Below are positions 14,033-21,906 of a DNA stretch of 32,852 bases, piece after piece. Origin of the DNA: an uncultured bacterium (GTDB lineage: Bacteria; Bacteroidota; Bacteroidia; Bacteroidales; CAIWKO01); NCBI GenBank assembly GCA_903858655.1, contig CAIOJS010000365.1:1-32852 (forward strand), given 5' to 3'. The translations under genes and the position numbers were made by a program. Each line of letters begins with the position of its first letter. Within the stretch, counting starts at the first letter, position 1. The notes beneath the pieces were generated by a model that saw only the letters and a list, made by a program, of their open reading frames with translations, was not told the DNA's origin and searched no databases.

Positions 14033-15193
14033 ATGAAAAAACTAATTTATATCTCGATGGTGCTCCTTTTGATGGTAGGATGCACTTCCTCCAAAACATT
14101 TTTGGAACGAGGTAATTATAGTATGGCGGTCAACAAAGCCGTCAAGCACCTTCAAAAGAAACTTGATAAAGAAAAGGAGATTGCTGTCCTGAAGCTTGCT
14201 TTTAGCCAAGCCCAACAACAAAACCTCGACCGCATTGCCTATCTGCGCAAGACGGGACAACCCGACATTTGGGCGGAAGTGTTTTCCAATTATAACCAAC
14301 TGAAGAACCGTCAAAATCTCGTGAAGACACTCAATCCTGTGGTGTTGGTTGCCATAGGTTTCGAGATGGTGAATTACGACGACGCTATTATTGAAGCGCA
14401 GAAAAAAGCCAGCGAATATTTTTATGTACATGGCAAATCCCTCTTGGCGAAAAACGAGAAAATTGCTGCTCGCGATGCCTATGAGGAATTTATCAACGTG
14501 AAAAACTATTACGCCAACTATAAAGATGTGGACGATTTGTTGCAAAAAGCAAAATCTTTAGGCACATCTCATGTGTTGTTTATGATGCAAAACAATTCTT
14601 ACACCGCCTTGCCAAAGGATTTCGAAAACGAATTTATGTTCGTTTCTTTGGATGATATGAATTCCCAATGGGTGCTGTTTGACACGCAGGAGCAAAAAGA
14701 CATGGTGTATGATTATGCCATAGTGCTCAACTTAAAAGTGATTGATGTGTCGCCTGAACGTCTGAAAGAGAAAAATTGGGTTGAGTCTAAAGAAGTTCAA
14801 GATGGCTTTATTTATAAATTGGATAATCATGGCAATGTGATGAAAGACACTGCAGGCAACGACATCAAAACGCCCAAATACATCCGAATTTCTTGCGATG
14901 TCGCCGAAATTGCACAAAACAAAGAAGCTGTGTTGTCGGGGCGAGTTGATTTTTATAACAACATCAGCAAACAATTGCTACAATCCGAGCCTATAACTGC
15001 CAACTCCGTTTTCAACAATATGTATCTTGTCACTCATGGTGACTTGCAAGCATTGAATCCCGAAACGCAACGTCGTTTGGGTAATGGTCCTATGCCATTT
15101 CCAAATGATTTTGATATGATTATGATGGCAAAAGAATACCTGCAACATGCTTTGACAGATGTTATTCGACGTAAGAAAACGATATTGCTGTAA
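14033..15193 (+). CDS. Lipoprotein with helical-repeat N-terminal half
   Basis: 386 residues. The signal ends LLLMVGC, with Cys17 as lipid site, so it is an inner- or outer-membrane lipoprotein. Residues 20-185 are helical with TPR-like spacing (YSMAVNKAVKHLQKK, AAWAEVF-like and ARDAYEEFINVKNYY segments). Residues 190-386 look beta-rich with TPKYIRISCDVAEI and VLSGRVDFYNN. I recognise it as a Bacteroidota-type conserved lipoprotein but know no function. It stands 83 bases after the TerC-family gene with no clear promoter box. Confidence 0.75.
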   Translation: MKKLIYISMVLLLMVGCTSSKTFLERGNYSMAVNKAVKHLQKKLDKEKEIAVLKLAFSQAQQQNLDRIAYLRKTGQPDIWAEVFSNYNQLKNRQNLVKTLNPVVLVAIGFEMVNYDDAIIEAQKKASEYFYVHGKSLLAKNEKIAARDAYEEFINVKNYYANYKDVDDLLQKAKSLGTSHVLFMMQNNSYTALPKDFENEFMFVSLDDMNSQWVLFDTQEQKDMVYDYAIVLNLKVIDVSPERLKEKNWVESKEVQDGFIYKLDNHGNVMKDTAGNDIKTPKYIRISCDVAEIAQNKEAVLSGRVDFYNNISKQLLQSEPITANSVFNNMYLVTHGDLQALNPETQRRLGNGPMPFPNDFDMIMMAKEYLQHALTDVIRRKKTILL

Positions 15194-15222
15194 GCCTTAG
15201 AACTTTTTTTAAGAGAAGCTTA

Positions 15223-16392
15223 TCACTGCCCCTTCGAGTTTTTATTTTTCAAAAGCATATCCACATAGCGCAACGGTTTGGTTATTCGCCACGATTTGGA
15301 GCTACGAAGGCTTAAGTTTTCTTCTTTTTCTTCCAAAATGATTCGGTCTTTTTCCGCCAATTGCTGCTGCAACACATCTATGTGCGCCGCCAACTCATTG
15401 GCTTTTTGTATAGATTCATTTGTTTTTGCGACTTCCGCTTCATTTTCTTGCTTAACCTGCTGAATCTCTACATCTTTATCCGCCAATTTCTGATGCACGA
15501 TGTCTATATAGGTAAATGCCTTATCAGCCATCATAAACGACAAATTCAAATGCTCCAATGCAGCTTCCCATCGCGCTGTTTTCTGCGGAAGCTCATCAAA
15601 ATCCTTTTGATTGTCGAGAGTCAACGACATGACATTGGCAAAAACATCTCGCAAAAAATCAGAACTCCTTTCATGACTCATCAAATCCTCATAACGAAAC
15701 TCGGCATGTCGCAAATTCGGGTCAAGAAACTCCGATTGGAACATTTCGAGGACTGTTGTATCTATCTTTAGACGAAACTTCACTGCAATTCTGTTCAATT
15801 CATGACTCGCATCTTGCAATAGCTTATCATAATCCACTACCACAAAATCATTCCCCTCGATGCCCGACAAGCTTTTAATCACATGAATGAGCCACAACAA
15901 ATGACTCTTTTCCATATCTATGCCATTCCGATTGGCTAAAGAAAGTGCCACACTAATCGGATGACGCACCGCTAAAATATAACTGACATCATAATTTCCC
16001 GCATCAAAAACTTCTTTCCAAAACGCTAAAAGTTTCGATATGCGCGGATCTTTAAACCCAAATATAGGCGTGTGAAGCGTCTTTTGCTGAAGCAGGGCGG
16101 CGGCTCGTTGGAAGAAACCATCGCGTTTCAGTTGTGCAAAGTCTTCTTTTTTAAGTAAAGAGAGCTGATGCCAATCGTTATTCAATGCCTTCAGCATCTC
16201 AACATTCAACTCATTGATATCTATATCTTCCCAAAAGCCCTTATCGTTGTTCCCCGCATCGGGTAGCATCAATCGGTCGCCAAGGTCAACGCCCATCACC
16301 TGCAAACCTCGCGTAATGGCGCTTGTCCCGCAGCGATGCATCCCCAAAACCACTATAAGTCTTTTCTTTTCCGATGTGTTCAATTTATCCAT
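15223..16392 (-). CDS. Sulfotransferase-like protein with C-terminal coiled coil
   Basis: 389 residues. The N-terminus has the PAPS 5'-phosphosulfate loop pattern VVLGMHRCGTSAITRGL (residues 14-30), and VRHPISVALSLANRNG further on fits the 3'-phosphate-binding Arg/Ser element. These are hallmarks of sulfotransferase-family proteins that modify polysaccharides or lipids. Residues about 290-355 form a coiled coil, followed by SWRITKPLRYVDMLL. That ending is frequent in glycan-assembly enzymes of surface polysaccharide clusters. The acceptor is unknown. Codon and base use look like the host. Confidence 0.82.
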   Translation of the reverse strand: MDKLNTSEKKRLIVVLGMHRCGTSAITRGLQVMGVDLGDRLMLPDAGNNDKGFWEDIDINELNVEMLKALNNDWHQLSLLKKEDFAQLKRDGFFQRAAALLQQKTLHTPIFGFKDPRISKLLAFWKEVFDAGNYDVSYILAVRHPISVALSLANRNGIDMEKSHLLWLIHVIKSLSGIEGNDFVVVDYDKLLQDASHELNRIAVKFRLKIDTTVLEMFQSEFLDPNLRHAEFRYEDLMSHERSSDFLRDVFANVMSLTLDNQKDFDELPQKTARWEAALEHLNLSFMMADKAFTYIDIVHQKLADKDVEIQQVKQENEAEVAKTNESIQKANELAAHIDVLQQQLAEKDRIILEEKEENLSLRSSKSWRITKPLRYVDMLLKNKNSKGQ

Positions 16393-16740
16393 TTACTTTT
16401 ACAGTTTGTAAACCCCCAAAGGAGTACTTCTATTTCTATGCTTTCGCAAATAATTATCTTTATACAACACTATGCCCAACCTAAATATTTCACAAAAAAC
16501 AAAAATCTTTTTGTCAGGTCAATTATATTCTGTACGTTTGACGTGTGAAATCAAACAACAATTTCGATGTGTAAAATTACAAATAAAAATGAAACGAGAA
16601 CAATAAATTCGATTATTTTCTTTCATGCGAAACTTTCTCATCCCACCAAAATAATCAAAATGCCTGTAAATACTAGACTTACAGACGCCCAATCCCTTTA
16701 TGTCTCCAAACGCATTGCACACAAAAATTCCTTATAAATC
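16393..16740. other. AT-rich intergenic region between divergent genes
   Basis: 348 bases separate the starts of two divergent genes. The sequence is much more AT-rich than the methyltransferase gene that follows. It must hold promoters in both directions, but I find no exact TAnnTTTG box at a convincing place. Short frames here have no codon structure or recognisable protein. I see nothing else in it. Confidence 0.5.
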
Positions 16741-17334
16741 ATGGACGTCATTCTCCCATCTCATCTTCAAAAGCTTTACGAAACCGTAAAAAAAGGCGCC
16801 AAAGGCTTCCATATTCGTAGCGTCAAGCCCCATCTTGATATCCTAACCGAATATGGCGCGCAATGCAAAAGCGTCACCGTGCTTGGCATAGAAACCGGCT
16901 GCTCCTGCGTTGCTTTTCTCGCTTCGGGCTGCAAAAAACTCGCTGCCTATGATGCCAACATCCATCCAAACCTCAGCCTCGTCAGGCAAGCCGCCCAACA
17001 CGACGGCATCCCCTTCCGCCTCATCCAAAAAGACAATCTCAAAGCCAAACTCCGCCGTACCGACCTTTTGTTTATTGATACCGACCATTGGTACGGACAA
17101 ATAAAAGCCGAACTCGAACGCCATCATGGCAGCGTGAGCCGTTGGATTTTGATGCACGACACCGAAACTTTCGCCTTCGTGAACCCCTTCGACGGGCGCC
17201 CTGGTATGCGTGCCGCCATCTTCGAATTCCTCGAACAACATCCCGAATGGGACCTCAAAGACCACTTCGCAACAGGCGACGGACTCACCATCTTGGAGCG
17301 CATTGTGCCACTAAAGAAAAGGTGGATATTCTAA
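16741..17334 (+). CDS. Class I methyltransferase-like protein
   Basis: 197 residues. Residues 38-60 (ESVTVLGIETGCSCVAFLAS-type strand and turn) resemble the SAM-binding motif I, followed by KKLAAYDANIHPNLSLVRQAA. LLFIDTDHWYGQIKAELERH and WILMHDTETF resemble the Asp-x-Asp/His-x-Asp core of Methyltransf_24 and cephalosporin-hydroxylase-like enzymes, which modify sugars or small molecules. The acceptor is unknown. The gene is relatively GC-rich compared with its flanks and stands alone opposite a sulfotransferase-like gene, so both may belong to surface glycan modification. Confidence 0.7.
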   Translation: MDVILPSHLQKLYETVKKGAKGFHIRSVKPHLDILTEYGAQCKSVTVLGIETGCSCVAFLASGCKKLAAYDANIHPNLSLVRQAAQHDGIPFRLIQKDNLKAKLRRTDLLFIDTDHWYGQIKAELERHHGSVSRWILMHDTETFAFVNPFDGRPGMRAAIFEFLEQHPEWDLKDHFATGDGLTILERIVPLKKRWIF

Positions 17335-17343
17335 GGGAATAGA

Positions 17344-17452
17344 AACTAAATGCAGCCTGATATAGTAGCAAACTACTGTTTATTTAGTTCGAAGATACAA
17401 ACTTGGAACATCAGATTTTTTAGTTCTGAAGGGATGATATTATTATAATATC
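17344..17452. terminator. Nested hairpin and perfect palindrome between convergent genes
   Basis: AACTAAAT (17344-17351) pairs with ATTTAGTT (17382-17389) around an inner AGTAG-CAAA-CTACT hairpin. Farther on, GATATTATTATAATATC (17436-17452) is a perfect 17-base palindrome. Both lie between converging genes and could act as bidirectional terminators. No long T run follows either, so the call is weak. Confidence 0.35.
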
Positions 17453-17474
17453 AACCAAACATGTTATATCTTTC

Positions 17475-18668
17475 TCATTTGTATAGCTTTGTCTTCCCAA
17501 ATCGTAAGCCCAATCTTAAACCTATTTGTCCTGATAATGAAAAACCGCCCCCTTTGAATGCTTGAGGTGGATCATAATTTACAAGGTATGTACCATAGTT
17601 AATACCTGTGGTTTTTTCAATTGACCTGCTGACAGTTCCACCCCGATACATAAATCCAAAGGAGATAAAAGCATCGAACAGAAATCTTTTTATAGGTGGC
17701 GTTTGCACACCAAACATAATATTCAGATGAACGGCTGTACTTTTTTCGCTTTGATACGCATAATTTGCCCTGTAATAATAATCGCCGGGTTCATCATTTA
17801 TAAAAATCCATTTGTTATGATAGTTATAGTAGCGAAAGCAAAGTTGCGGACCGATATACAGATTCTTCTTTTTAGATATAAAGAACTTGGGGATAACTTC
17901 TATGCCGAACCCTTTGCGGTTATAATAAGAATGATCGAACCAAGATTGATTGGATGATTTCAAGAAACTGAATTGTGCAAAAGCCATATCATAGCTTGCG
18001 GATTCGGTATAAGGTCTTGTGTATAAAATACCGACTCCCACATCAATACAGAAGTTTCGTTTTAATGGAATTTCAACACTCAGATTGATTTCATTGAGGA
18101 GGTCTCTCACTAGATTGGTTTTTAAACCATAGCGCAAGGGGCAGGTGTCGAGGGCAGCAAAATGTTCAATCCTGCGCAGTCTTTTCCTTTCCAAGTCGGC
18201 AGCATATTTTTCGGATGAAATGTTTTTGAAAAAAGGATTCGGAATGTGTTGTGCATTTTCAGAAAACGATATGATTTTGATAAGATTTCGAAAATCATAA
18301 TAACTCATAATGGTAAATCTGCCACTACTATCGTATATGACCGGCTTGGTTTTTCGATGTGTATAATGACAGGAATCAGGAAAATGCGTCATTACAAGAG
18401 CACTTATATCGGAAGGATACACACGGGTTGTATCAAGCAGCAGATAGTGTGCATTGATTTTTCGGAGTACAGCTCTGTGCATCGCGTTTTGTTTGTCGGT
18501 CCATCTAAGCTTTCTTGGGATTTTATACGGTACATATTTTAGTACCGTCCCGTTTGGGGTTTCAAACTTTAGCTTAAAAACCACTATTGTATCTTTCAGC
18601 CTGTAAGGTTGGGCGGATAATAAACTACTAACACACAATAAAGCTATCAAAAGAATATTTTTTTTCAT
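17475..18668 (-). CDS. Secreted outer-membrane beta-barrel-type hypothetical protein
   Basis: 397 residues from the ATG at 18668. The signal peptide is MKKNILLIALLCVSSLLSAQ. Residues about 25-180 form a soluble region with FKLKFETPNGTVLKYV. From about 185 the sequence shows amphipathic strands with aromatic girdles (FCIDVGVGILYTRPY, LYIGPQLCFRYYNYH, FGFMYRGGTVSR) and ends GLRLGLRFGKTKLYK, like an outer-membrane barrel. An upstream in-frame ATG at 18773 is rejected because the promoter box lies downstream of it. No family name is recognised. Confidence 0.72.
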   Translation of the reverse strand: MKKNILLIALLCVSSLLSAQPYRLKDTIVVFKLKFETPNGTVLKYVPYKIPRKLRWTDKQNAMHRAVLRKINAHYLLLDTTRVYPSDISALVMTHFPDSCHYTHRKTKPVIYDSSGRFTIMSYYDFRNLIKIISFSENAQHIPNPFFKNISSEKYAADLERKRLRRIEHFAALDTCPLRYGLKTNLVRDLLNEINLSVEIPLKRNFCIDVGVGILYTRPYTESASYDMAFAQFSFLKSSNQSWFDHSYYNRKGFGIEVIPKFFISKKKNLYIGPQLCFRYYNYHNKWIFINDEPGDYYYRANYAYQSEKSTAVHLNIMFGVQTPPIKRFLFDAFISFGFMYRGGTVSRSIEKTTGINYGTYLVNYDPPQAFKGGGFSLSGQIGLRLGLRFGKTKLYK

Positions 18669-18740
18669 TGTAATGACGTCTAAAGGTCCGCTAGCATTGA
18701 TTGGTAATTCCTTGTTTGATTGATTTTCTATTTCAGACTT

Positions 18741-18748
18741 CAAAAGTA
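18741..18748 (-). promoter_or_regulatory. -7 box of the outer-membrane-type gene
   Basis: TACTTTTG on the minus strand matches TAnnTTTG. Transcription would start near 18734, which sets the CDS start at 18668. Confidence 0.55.
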
Positions 18749-18853
18749 CATAACATTTCCCAAATAAAAACAAAAAACATTTTTTTAATCACATCTTTTT
18801 CTTCATCCCCTTACCAAAATAAAATTCCCCCTCATCAAATAATCAACTGCTAT

Positions 18854-18944
18854 CATCAAGCAACTATCTTACCCCATTAAGAACTTAACTACTGCCATCA
18901 AGAAGCTAACTCCTGCCATCTAAGGATTAACTATCGCCATCAAA
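18854..18944. repeat. 21-bp-period array A
   Basis: The core CATCAAG or near variants recur at 18854, 18875, 18896, 18917 and 18938, exactly 21 bases apart each time. It is preceded in the best units by (A)CTGC. Degenerate units in inverted orientation (GATAGCAGTCA, ATAGTAGTCAG) follow at about 18997-19030. The array is non-coding, with stops in all frames. Confidence 0.75.
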
Positions 18945-19085
18945 ACAACTCACTACTGCTATCCGGTTTTTGACTGCGATGATTTCCTTATTAAATGATA
19001 GCAGTCAAAGAGTAAGTAATAGTAGTCAGTTATTAAGACATCATTTATAATTGTCGTAACAGCCTACATGGGTTTCAACTGCGAG

Positions 19086-19358
19086 CACTTTGCGATTTTT
19101 ACATATCTCTTAGTCGTTATTACATCCTAGAAATTTTTTTTCTACGATCATTTAATCGTTATCACATGCTAGAAAAAATATTTCTAGGAGTATTTAATAA
19201 TTTATACATGTCATTTAATTGTTTTCACATATCATTCAATTATTTTCTGAGGCTACTTAATTATTTTCTGAGGCTACATAATTACTAAGACATATCACTT
19301 TATGATTTTTACATGTCATTTAATTATTAAGTACAATCAATTAATCCCTAAGACGTGT
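19086..19358. repeat. 21-bp-period array B, 13 consecutive units
   Basis: Thirteen units of exactly 21 bases run from 19086 to 19358 with no slip. The consensus begins CATTTAATT and ends ACATGT or GAGGC, with an AT-rich middle. Units at 19086 and 19296 differ at only a few positions, and units at 19233 and 19254 are almost identical. Two units (19128 and 19170) are replaced by palindromic versions. No reading frame stays open. Confidence 0.85.
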
Positions 19359-19417
19359 GTGATGCTTGTTTTTTTCTATTACTTCATTATTTTCTGACAG
19401 GAATAAAAAAAGGAAAC

Positions 19418-19438
19418 GCTATTTGGTTGATAAATAGC
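19418..19438. terminator. Hairpin, possible terminator
   Basis: GCTATTT pairs with AAATAGC around a seven-base loop and is followed by ATTTCTAAATTTT. It lies downstream of array B with no adjacent gene end, so its role is unclear. Confidence 0.3.
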
Positions 19439-19600
19439 ATTTCTAAATTTTAAAAGTGTATATGTAAATTATTGTAGGGCTCTTGTTGTTTGTTTAGCAT
19501 GCCTCCAAGAGAGACTTGGTTTTGTCGCCTGACATCAAGGTCTAACATCATACAAATGCCTGATATGTATGGCAATGTCTTAATTAATTCATTCCTATCA

Positions 19601-19726
19601 ATGTACGTTAGATGGCAATCAATGTACGTTAGATGGCGATCAATGTACGTTAAATGGCAATCAATGTGCGTTAAATGGCAAGTAATGTGCGTTAGATTGA
19701 AAGTAGTGTGCATTAAATGCCTATCA
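19601..19726. repeat. 21-bp-period array C, six units
   Basis: ATGTACGTTAGATGG and variants start at 19601, 19622, 19643, 19664, 19685 and 19706, exactly 21 bases apart. Identity falls from left to right. Both strands have frames open through the array because 21 is a multiple of three, but there is no start context or domain, so I treat it as non-coding. It differs in sequence from arrays A and B while keeping the same period. Confidence 0.85.
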
Positions 19727-19849
19727 GTTTTCGCTTCCTGCATCACATTGAAAGTCGGAGTGCGACTCCAAGTCGTGCCACGACTACCAACCCAAATCTA
19801 CGGGTTTTCTTTGTGCGCCTTTGTGTCTTAGTGTCTTTGTGGTTTTCTT

Positions 19850-19919
19850 CTTGGATCTTGGTATTTGGTGTTTGGATCTTGGTATTTGGTATTTGGAGCT
19901 TGGTATTTGGAACTTGGTA
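19850..19919. repeat. Heptad repeat array, TTGGNNY type
   Basis: Ten consecutive seven-base units built on TTGG (CTTGGTA, TTTGGAT and variants) stand in perfect register, just before the trpS promoter. An eight-base-period stretch with TTTGTGTC/TTAGTGTC lies just upstream (about 19810-19840). The same heptads recur at 27110 and 32737. Confidence 0.85.
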
Positions 19920-19976
19920 ATGACCACCTAATGACAATAACATCAAAATATCCCCTCCCATTTCTTCCAAAATGCG

Positions 19977-19984
19977 TAACTTTG
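19977..19984 (+). promoter_or_regulatory. -7 box of trpS
   Basis: TAACTTTG matches TAnnTTTG, 21 bases before the trpS ATG. Confidence 0.6.
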
Positions 19985-20005
19985 CAAAATATTTAATCTC
20001 TCATT

Positions 20006-21001
20006 ATGGAAACTGTAGTTAGTGGCATACGTCCCACCGGAAACCTTCATTTGGGCAACTATTTTGGTGCCCTTCAAAACTTCGTCAAGATGCAAAACGA
20101 GCATCGTTGCTTTTTCTTCATTGCTGATTATCATTCCCTCACCACGCATCCCACTCCCACTGATTTGCATGGCAATGTGCGCAATGTATTGGTGGAATAT
20201 CTCGCTTGTGGTCTCGACCCCGAAAAAGCGACACTCTATGTGCAAAGTGACTTGCCCGAAACCGCCGAACTCTATCTCTTTCTCAACATGAACGCCTACT
20301 TAGGCGAGTTGGAACGCTGCACCTCATTCAAAGATAAAGCCCGCACCCAACCCAACAACGTCAATGCCGGATTGCTCACCTATCCCACCCTGATGGCGGC
20401 TGACATCATCCTCCACCGCGCCTCCAAAGTGCCCGTGGGCAAAGACCAGGAACAGCATTTGGAGATGACGCGCACCTTTGCCAATCGCTTCAACCGTTTG
20501 TATAAAGTGGAATACTTTCCCGAGCCTATTGCCTTCAACTTTGGCGAAGATTTGACAAAAGTGCCCGGACTGGATGGCAGCCTCAAGATGAGCAAATCGG
20601 AGAACGAAAACTCCTGCATCTTCCTTGCCGATACCCCCGAATCCATTCGCAAGAAGATCATGAAAGCCACTACCGATGCAGGACCTGCCGAGCCGAATCA
20701 GCCGAAACCGCAAGCGATAGAAAACATCTTTGGTTTGATGAAAATTGTGTCGCCACCCGAAACCTTACAGCACTTTCAGGAGCTGTACAACACGTGTCAG
20801 ATACGCTATGGCGATATGAAAAAGCAATTAGCGGAGGATATGGTAGCCTATATTTCGCCTTTCTCCGAAAAGATAAGTGGATTAGCTGCGGATAAGGATT
20901 ATTTGCGCAAAGTGGCGAAACTCGGAGCCGAAAAAGCTCACGAAAGCGCTGCCAAAACCATGCGCGAGATACGCGAAATCATCGGCTTCAAAGCCTTCTA
21001 A
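20006..21001 (+). CDS. trpS: Tryptophanyl-tRNA synthetase
   Basis: 331 residues, normal for bacterial TrpRS, which charges tRNA-Trp. SGIRPTGNLHLGNYFGAL (residues 6-23) holds the HIGH-type motif and SLKMSKSE holds KMSKS at 194-198. FFIADYHSLTT, MAADIILHRASKVPVGKDQEQHLEMTR and LAEDMVAYISP are family patterns. The ATG follows the promoter box by the expected distance. The gene ends in a stop-codon overlap with the opposing Smr gene. Confidence 0.97.
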   Translation: METVVSGIRPTGNLHLGNYFGALQNFVKMQNEHRCFFFIADYHSLTTHPTPTDLHGNVRNVLVEYLACGLDPEKATLYVQSDLPETAELYLFLNMNAYLGELERCTSFKDKARTQPNNVNAGLLTYPTLMAADIILHRASKVPVGKDQEQHLEMTRTFANRFNRLYKVEYFPEPIAFNFGEDLTKVPGLDGSLKMSKSENENSCIFLADTPESIRKKIMKATTDAGPAEPNQPKPQAIENIFGLMKIVSPPETLQHFQELYNTCQIRYGDMKKQLAEDMVAYISPFSEKISGLAADKDYLRKVAKLGAEKAHESAAKTMREIREIIGFKAF

Positions 21002-21255
21002 ACGAAACGGAAATAGACGTATATCTTCCCGAAGTTGTCGCGGTCTTTCTCGATTCGGTGATACAGCTTCTTGATTTCCTTTTGGTCAAGAAAGCGCAGC
21101 ACCTTCTTCTTAAGTTGTCCGCTGCCCTTGCCGGGGATGATTTCCACCCAATCTATCTTGCGCTCAATGGCTTCTTCAATGATATCGTTCAAGGCTTTGT
21201 CTATCTTATAGCCTTTGTTGAATATCTCGTGTAAATCTAATACTAGTTTCGACAT
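20998..21255 (-). CDS. Stand-alone Smr (small MutS-related) domain protein
   Basis: 85 residues forming essentially one Smr domain: LDLHEIF at the start, VEIIPGKGSGQLKKKVLRFL in the middle (the GKGxG loop) and YVYFRFV as last strand. Smr domains are known as nicking nucleases in DNA or RNA transactions. Here the usual HGxG reads PGKG, so catalysis is uncertain. The start is supported by a promoter box at 21279-21286. Its stop overlaps the trpS stop by four bases in tail-to-tail orientation. Confidence 0.8.
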   Translation of the reverse strand: MSKLVLDLHEIFNKGYKIDKALNDIIEEAIERKIDWVEIIPGKGSGQLKKKVLRFLDQKEIKKLYHRIEKDRDNFGKIYVYFRFV

Positions 21256-21278
21256 CTTTTTTCTAAGGTTTAATGCAG

Positions 21279-21286
21279 CAAAGATA
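21279..21286 (-). promoter_or_regulatory. -7 box of the Smr gene
   Basis: TATCTTTG on the minus strand matches TAnnTTTG, 24 bases before the ATG. Confidence 0.6.
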
Positions 21287-21375
21287 CATCATAACACCGA
21301 CATAGTGCACAATAATTTTACATAAAGATAGACTGCCTCTGAAACTTTTTTGGTGGAACATCATAAATATTTCAG

Positions 21376-21413
21376 TAATTTTGCTGCATTATGCCGCAGA
21401 ATCATTAATTTTG
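21376..21413 (+). promoter_or_regulatory. Two candidate -7 boxes before a small membrane protein gene
   Basis: TAATTTTG occurs at 21376-21383 and again at 21406-21413, both matching TAnnTTTG. The second is 18 bases before the ATG at 21432. A TTG start at 21381 is rejected because it overlaps the first box. Confidence 0.5.
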
Positions 21414-21431
21414 TATAAAATCTTTATATGT

Positions 21432-21776
21432 ATGCAACCGGTTAAATCTTTTTTCGTCTTATCCACATGGATGCTCCGAGTATCTTTACTCCTGATGGTC
21501 TATGTTTTGTTCTTCTCAGCCTTGCGCTCGCCCGACTTCAGCAGCATTCCGTTTTGGATAGCAGCGGGTTTCGCGCTGTTCAGTATGTTGCTGTTCATCG
21601 GTGCGTTCATGAAAAAGAGTGCCATGACGGTGGTGTCTGCGCTCTTTCTTTTATTGGGTTGCATCTATGAAGTGGTGATGCGCTTCGGGTTCAACAAGGA
21701 CAATCCTGTGGCGATGTTTTTTGTGTTTGGCGCCATCGCGCTGTTTTTCTTTTCAAGTGGGAACAAGAAGAAATGA
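21432..21776 (+). CDS. Small four-TM membrane protein
   Basis: 114 residues from the ATG at 21432 (MQPVKSFFVLSTWML). Four hydrophobic helices of about 20 residues fill the chain, with a basic end (SSGNKKK). The family is not recognised. It is flanked by a divergent Smr gene and hflX with a repeat-bearing gap, so it is probably a monocistronic gene. Confidence 0.65.
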   Translation: MQPVKSFFVLSTWMLRVSLLLMVYVLFFSALRSPDFSSIPFWIAAGFALFSMLLFIGAFMKKSAMTVVSALFLLLGCIYEVVMRFGFNKDNPVAMFFVFGAIALFFFSSGNKKK

Positions 21777-21834
21777 AGCTTGGGGATTTTTGAATTGAGA
21801 TGTATGAATTTTGAATTATAAATGATTAAGCCCA

Positions 21835-21883
21835 TACCAATTACCTTTTACCCTTTACCAAATACCCTTTACCAATTATCAAC
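21835..21883. repeat. Heptad repeat array, TACC type
   Basis: Seven seven-base units beginning TACC (TACCAAT, TACCTTT, TACCCTT and variants; the last is TATCAAC) run in register up to 24 bases before hflX. The complement contains GGTA and is related to the TTGG heptads elsewhere. Confidence 0.75.
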
Positions 21884-21906
21884 GAATCTATTAATCTACC
21901 TACTCA

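Noticed and set aside
18669-18773. Longer start for the outer-membrane-type gene
   Set aside because: The signal peptide begins at the ATG at 18668, and the -7 box at 18741-18748 lies inside the proposed extension.
18854-19726. CRISPR array
   Set aside because: Units are directly adjacent with a 21-bp period and no unique spacers, the repeats degenerate, and no cas gene is present.
19490-19831. Open frame of 113 codons through array C with repeated MYVRWQS
   Set aside because: The frame is open only because the unit is 21 bases (seven codons). The opposite strand is open too. There is no start context, and the flanks show no coding pattern.
19810-19919. Insertion sequence remnant upstream of trpS
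   Set aside because: No terminal inverted repeats or transposase fragment, only 7- and 8-bp-period repeats.
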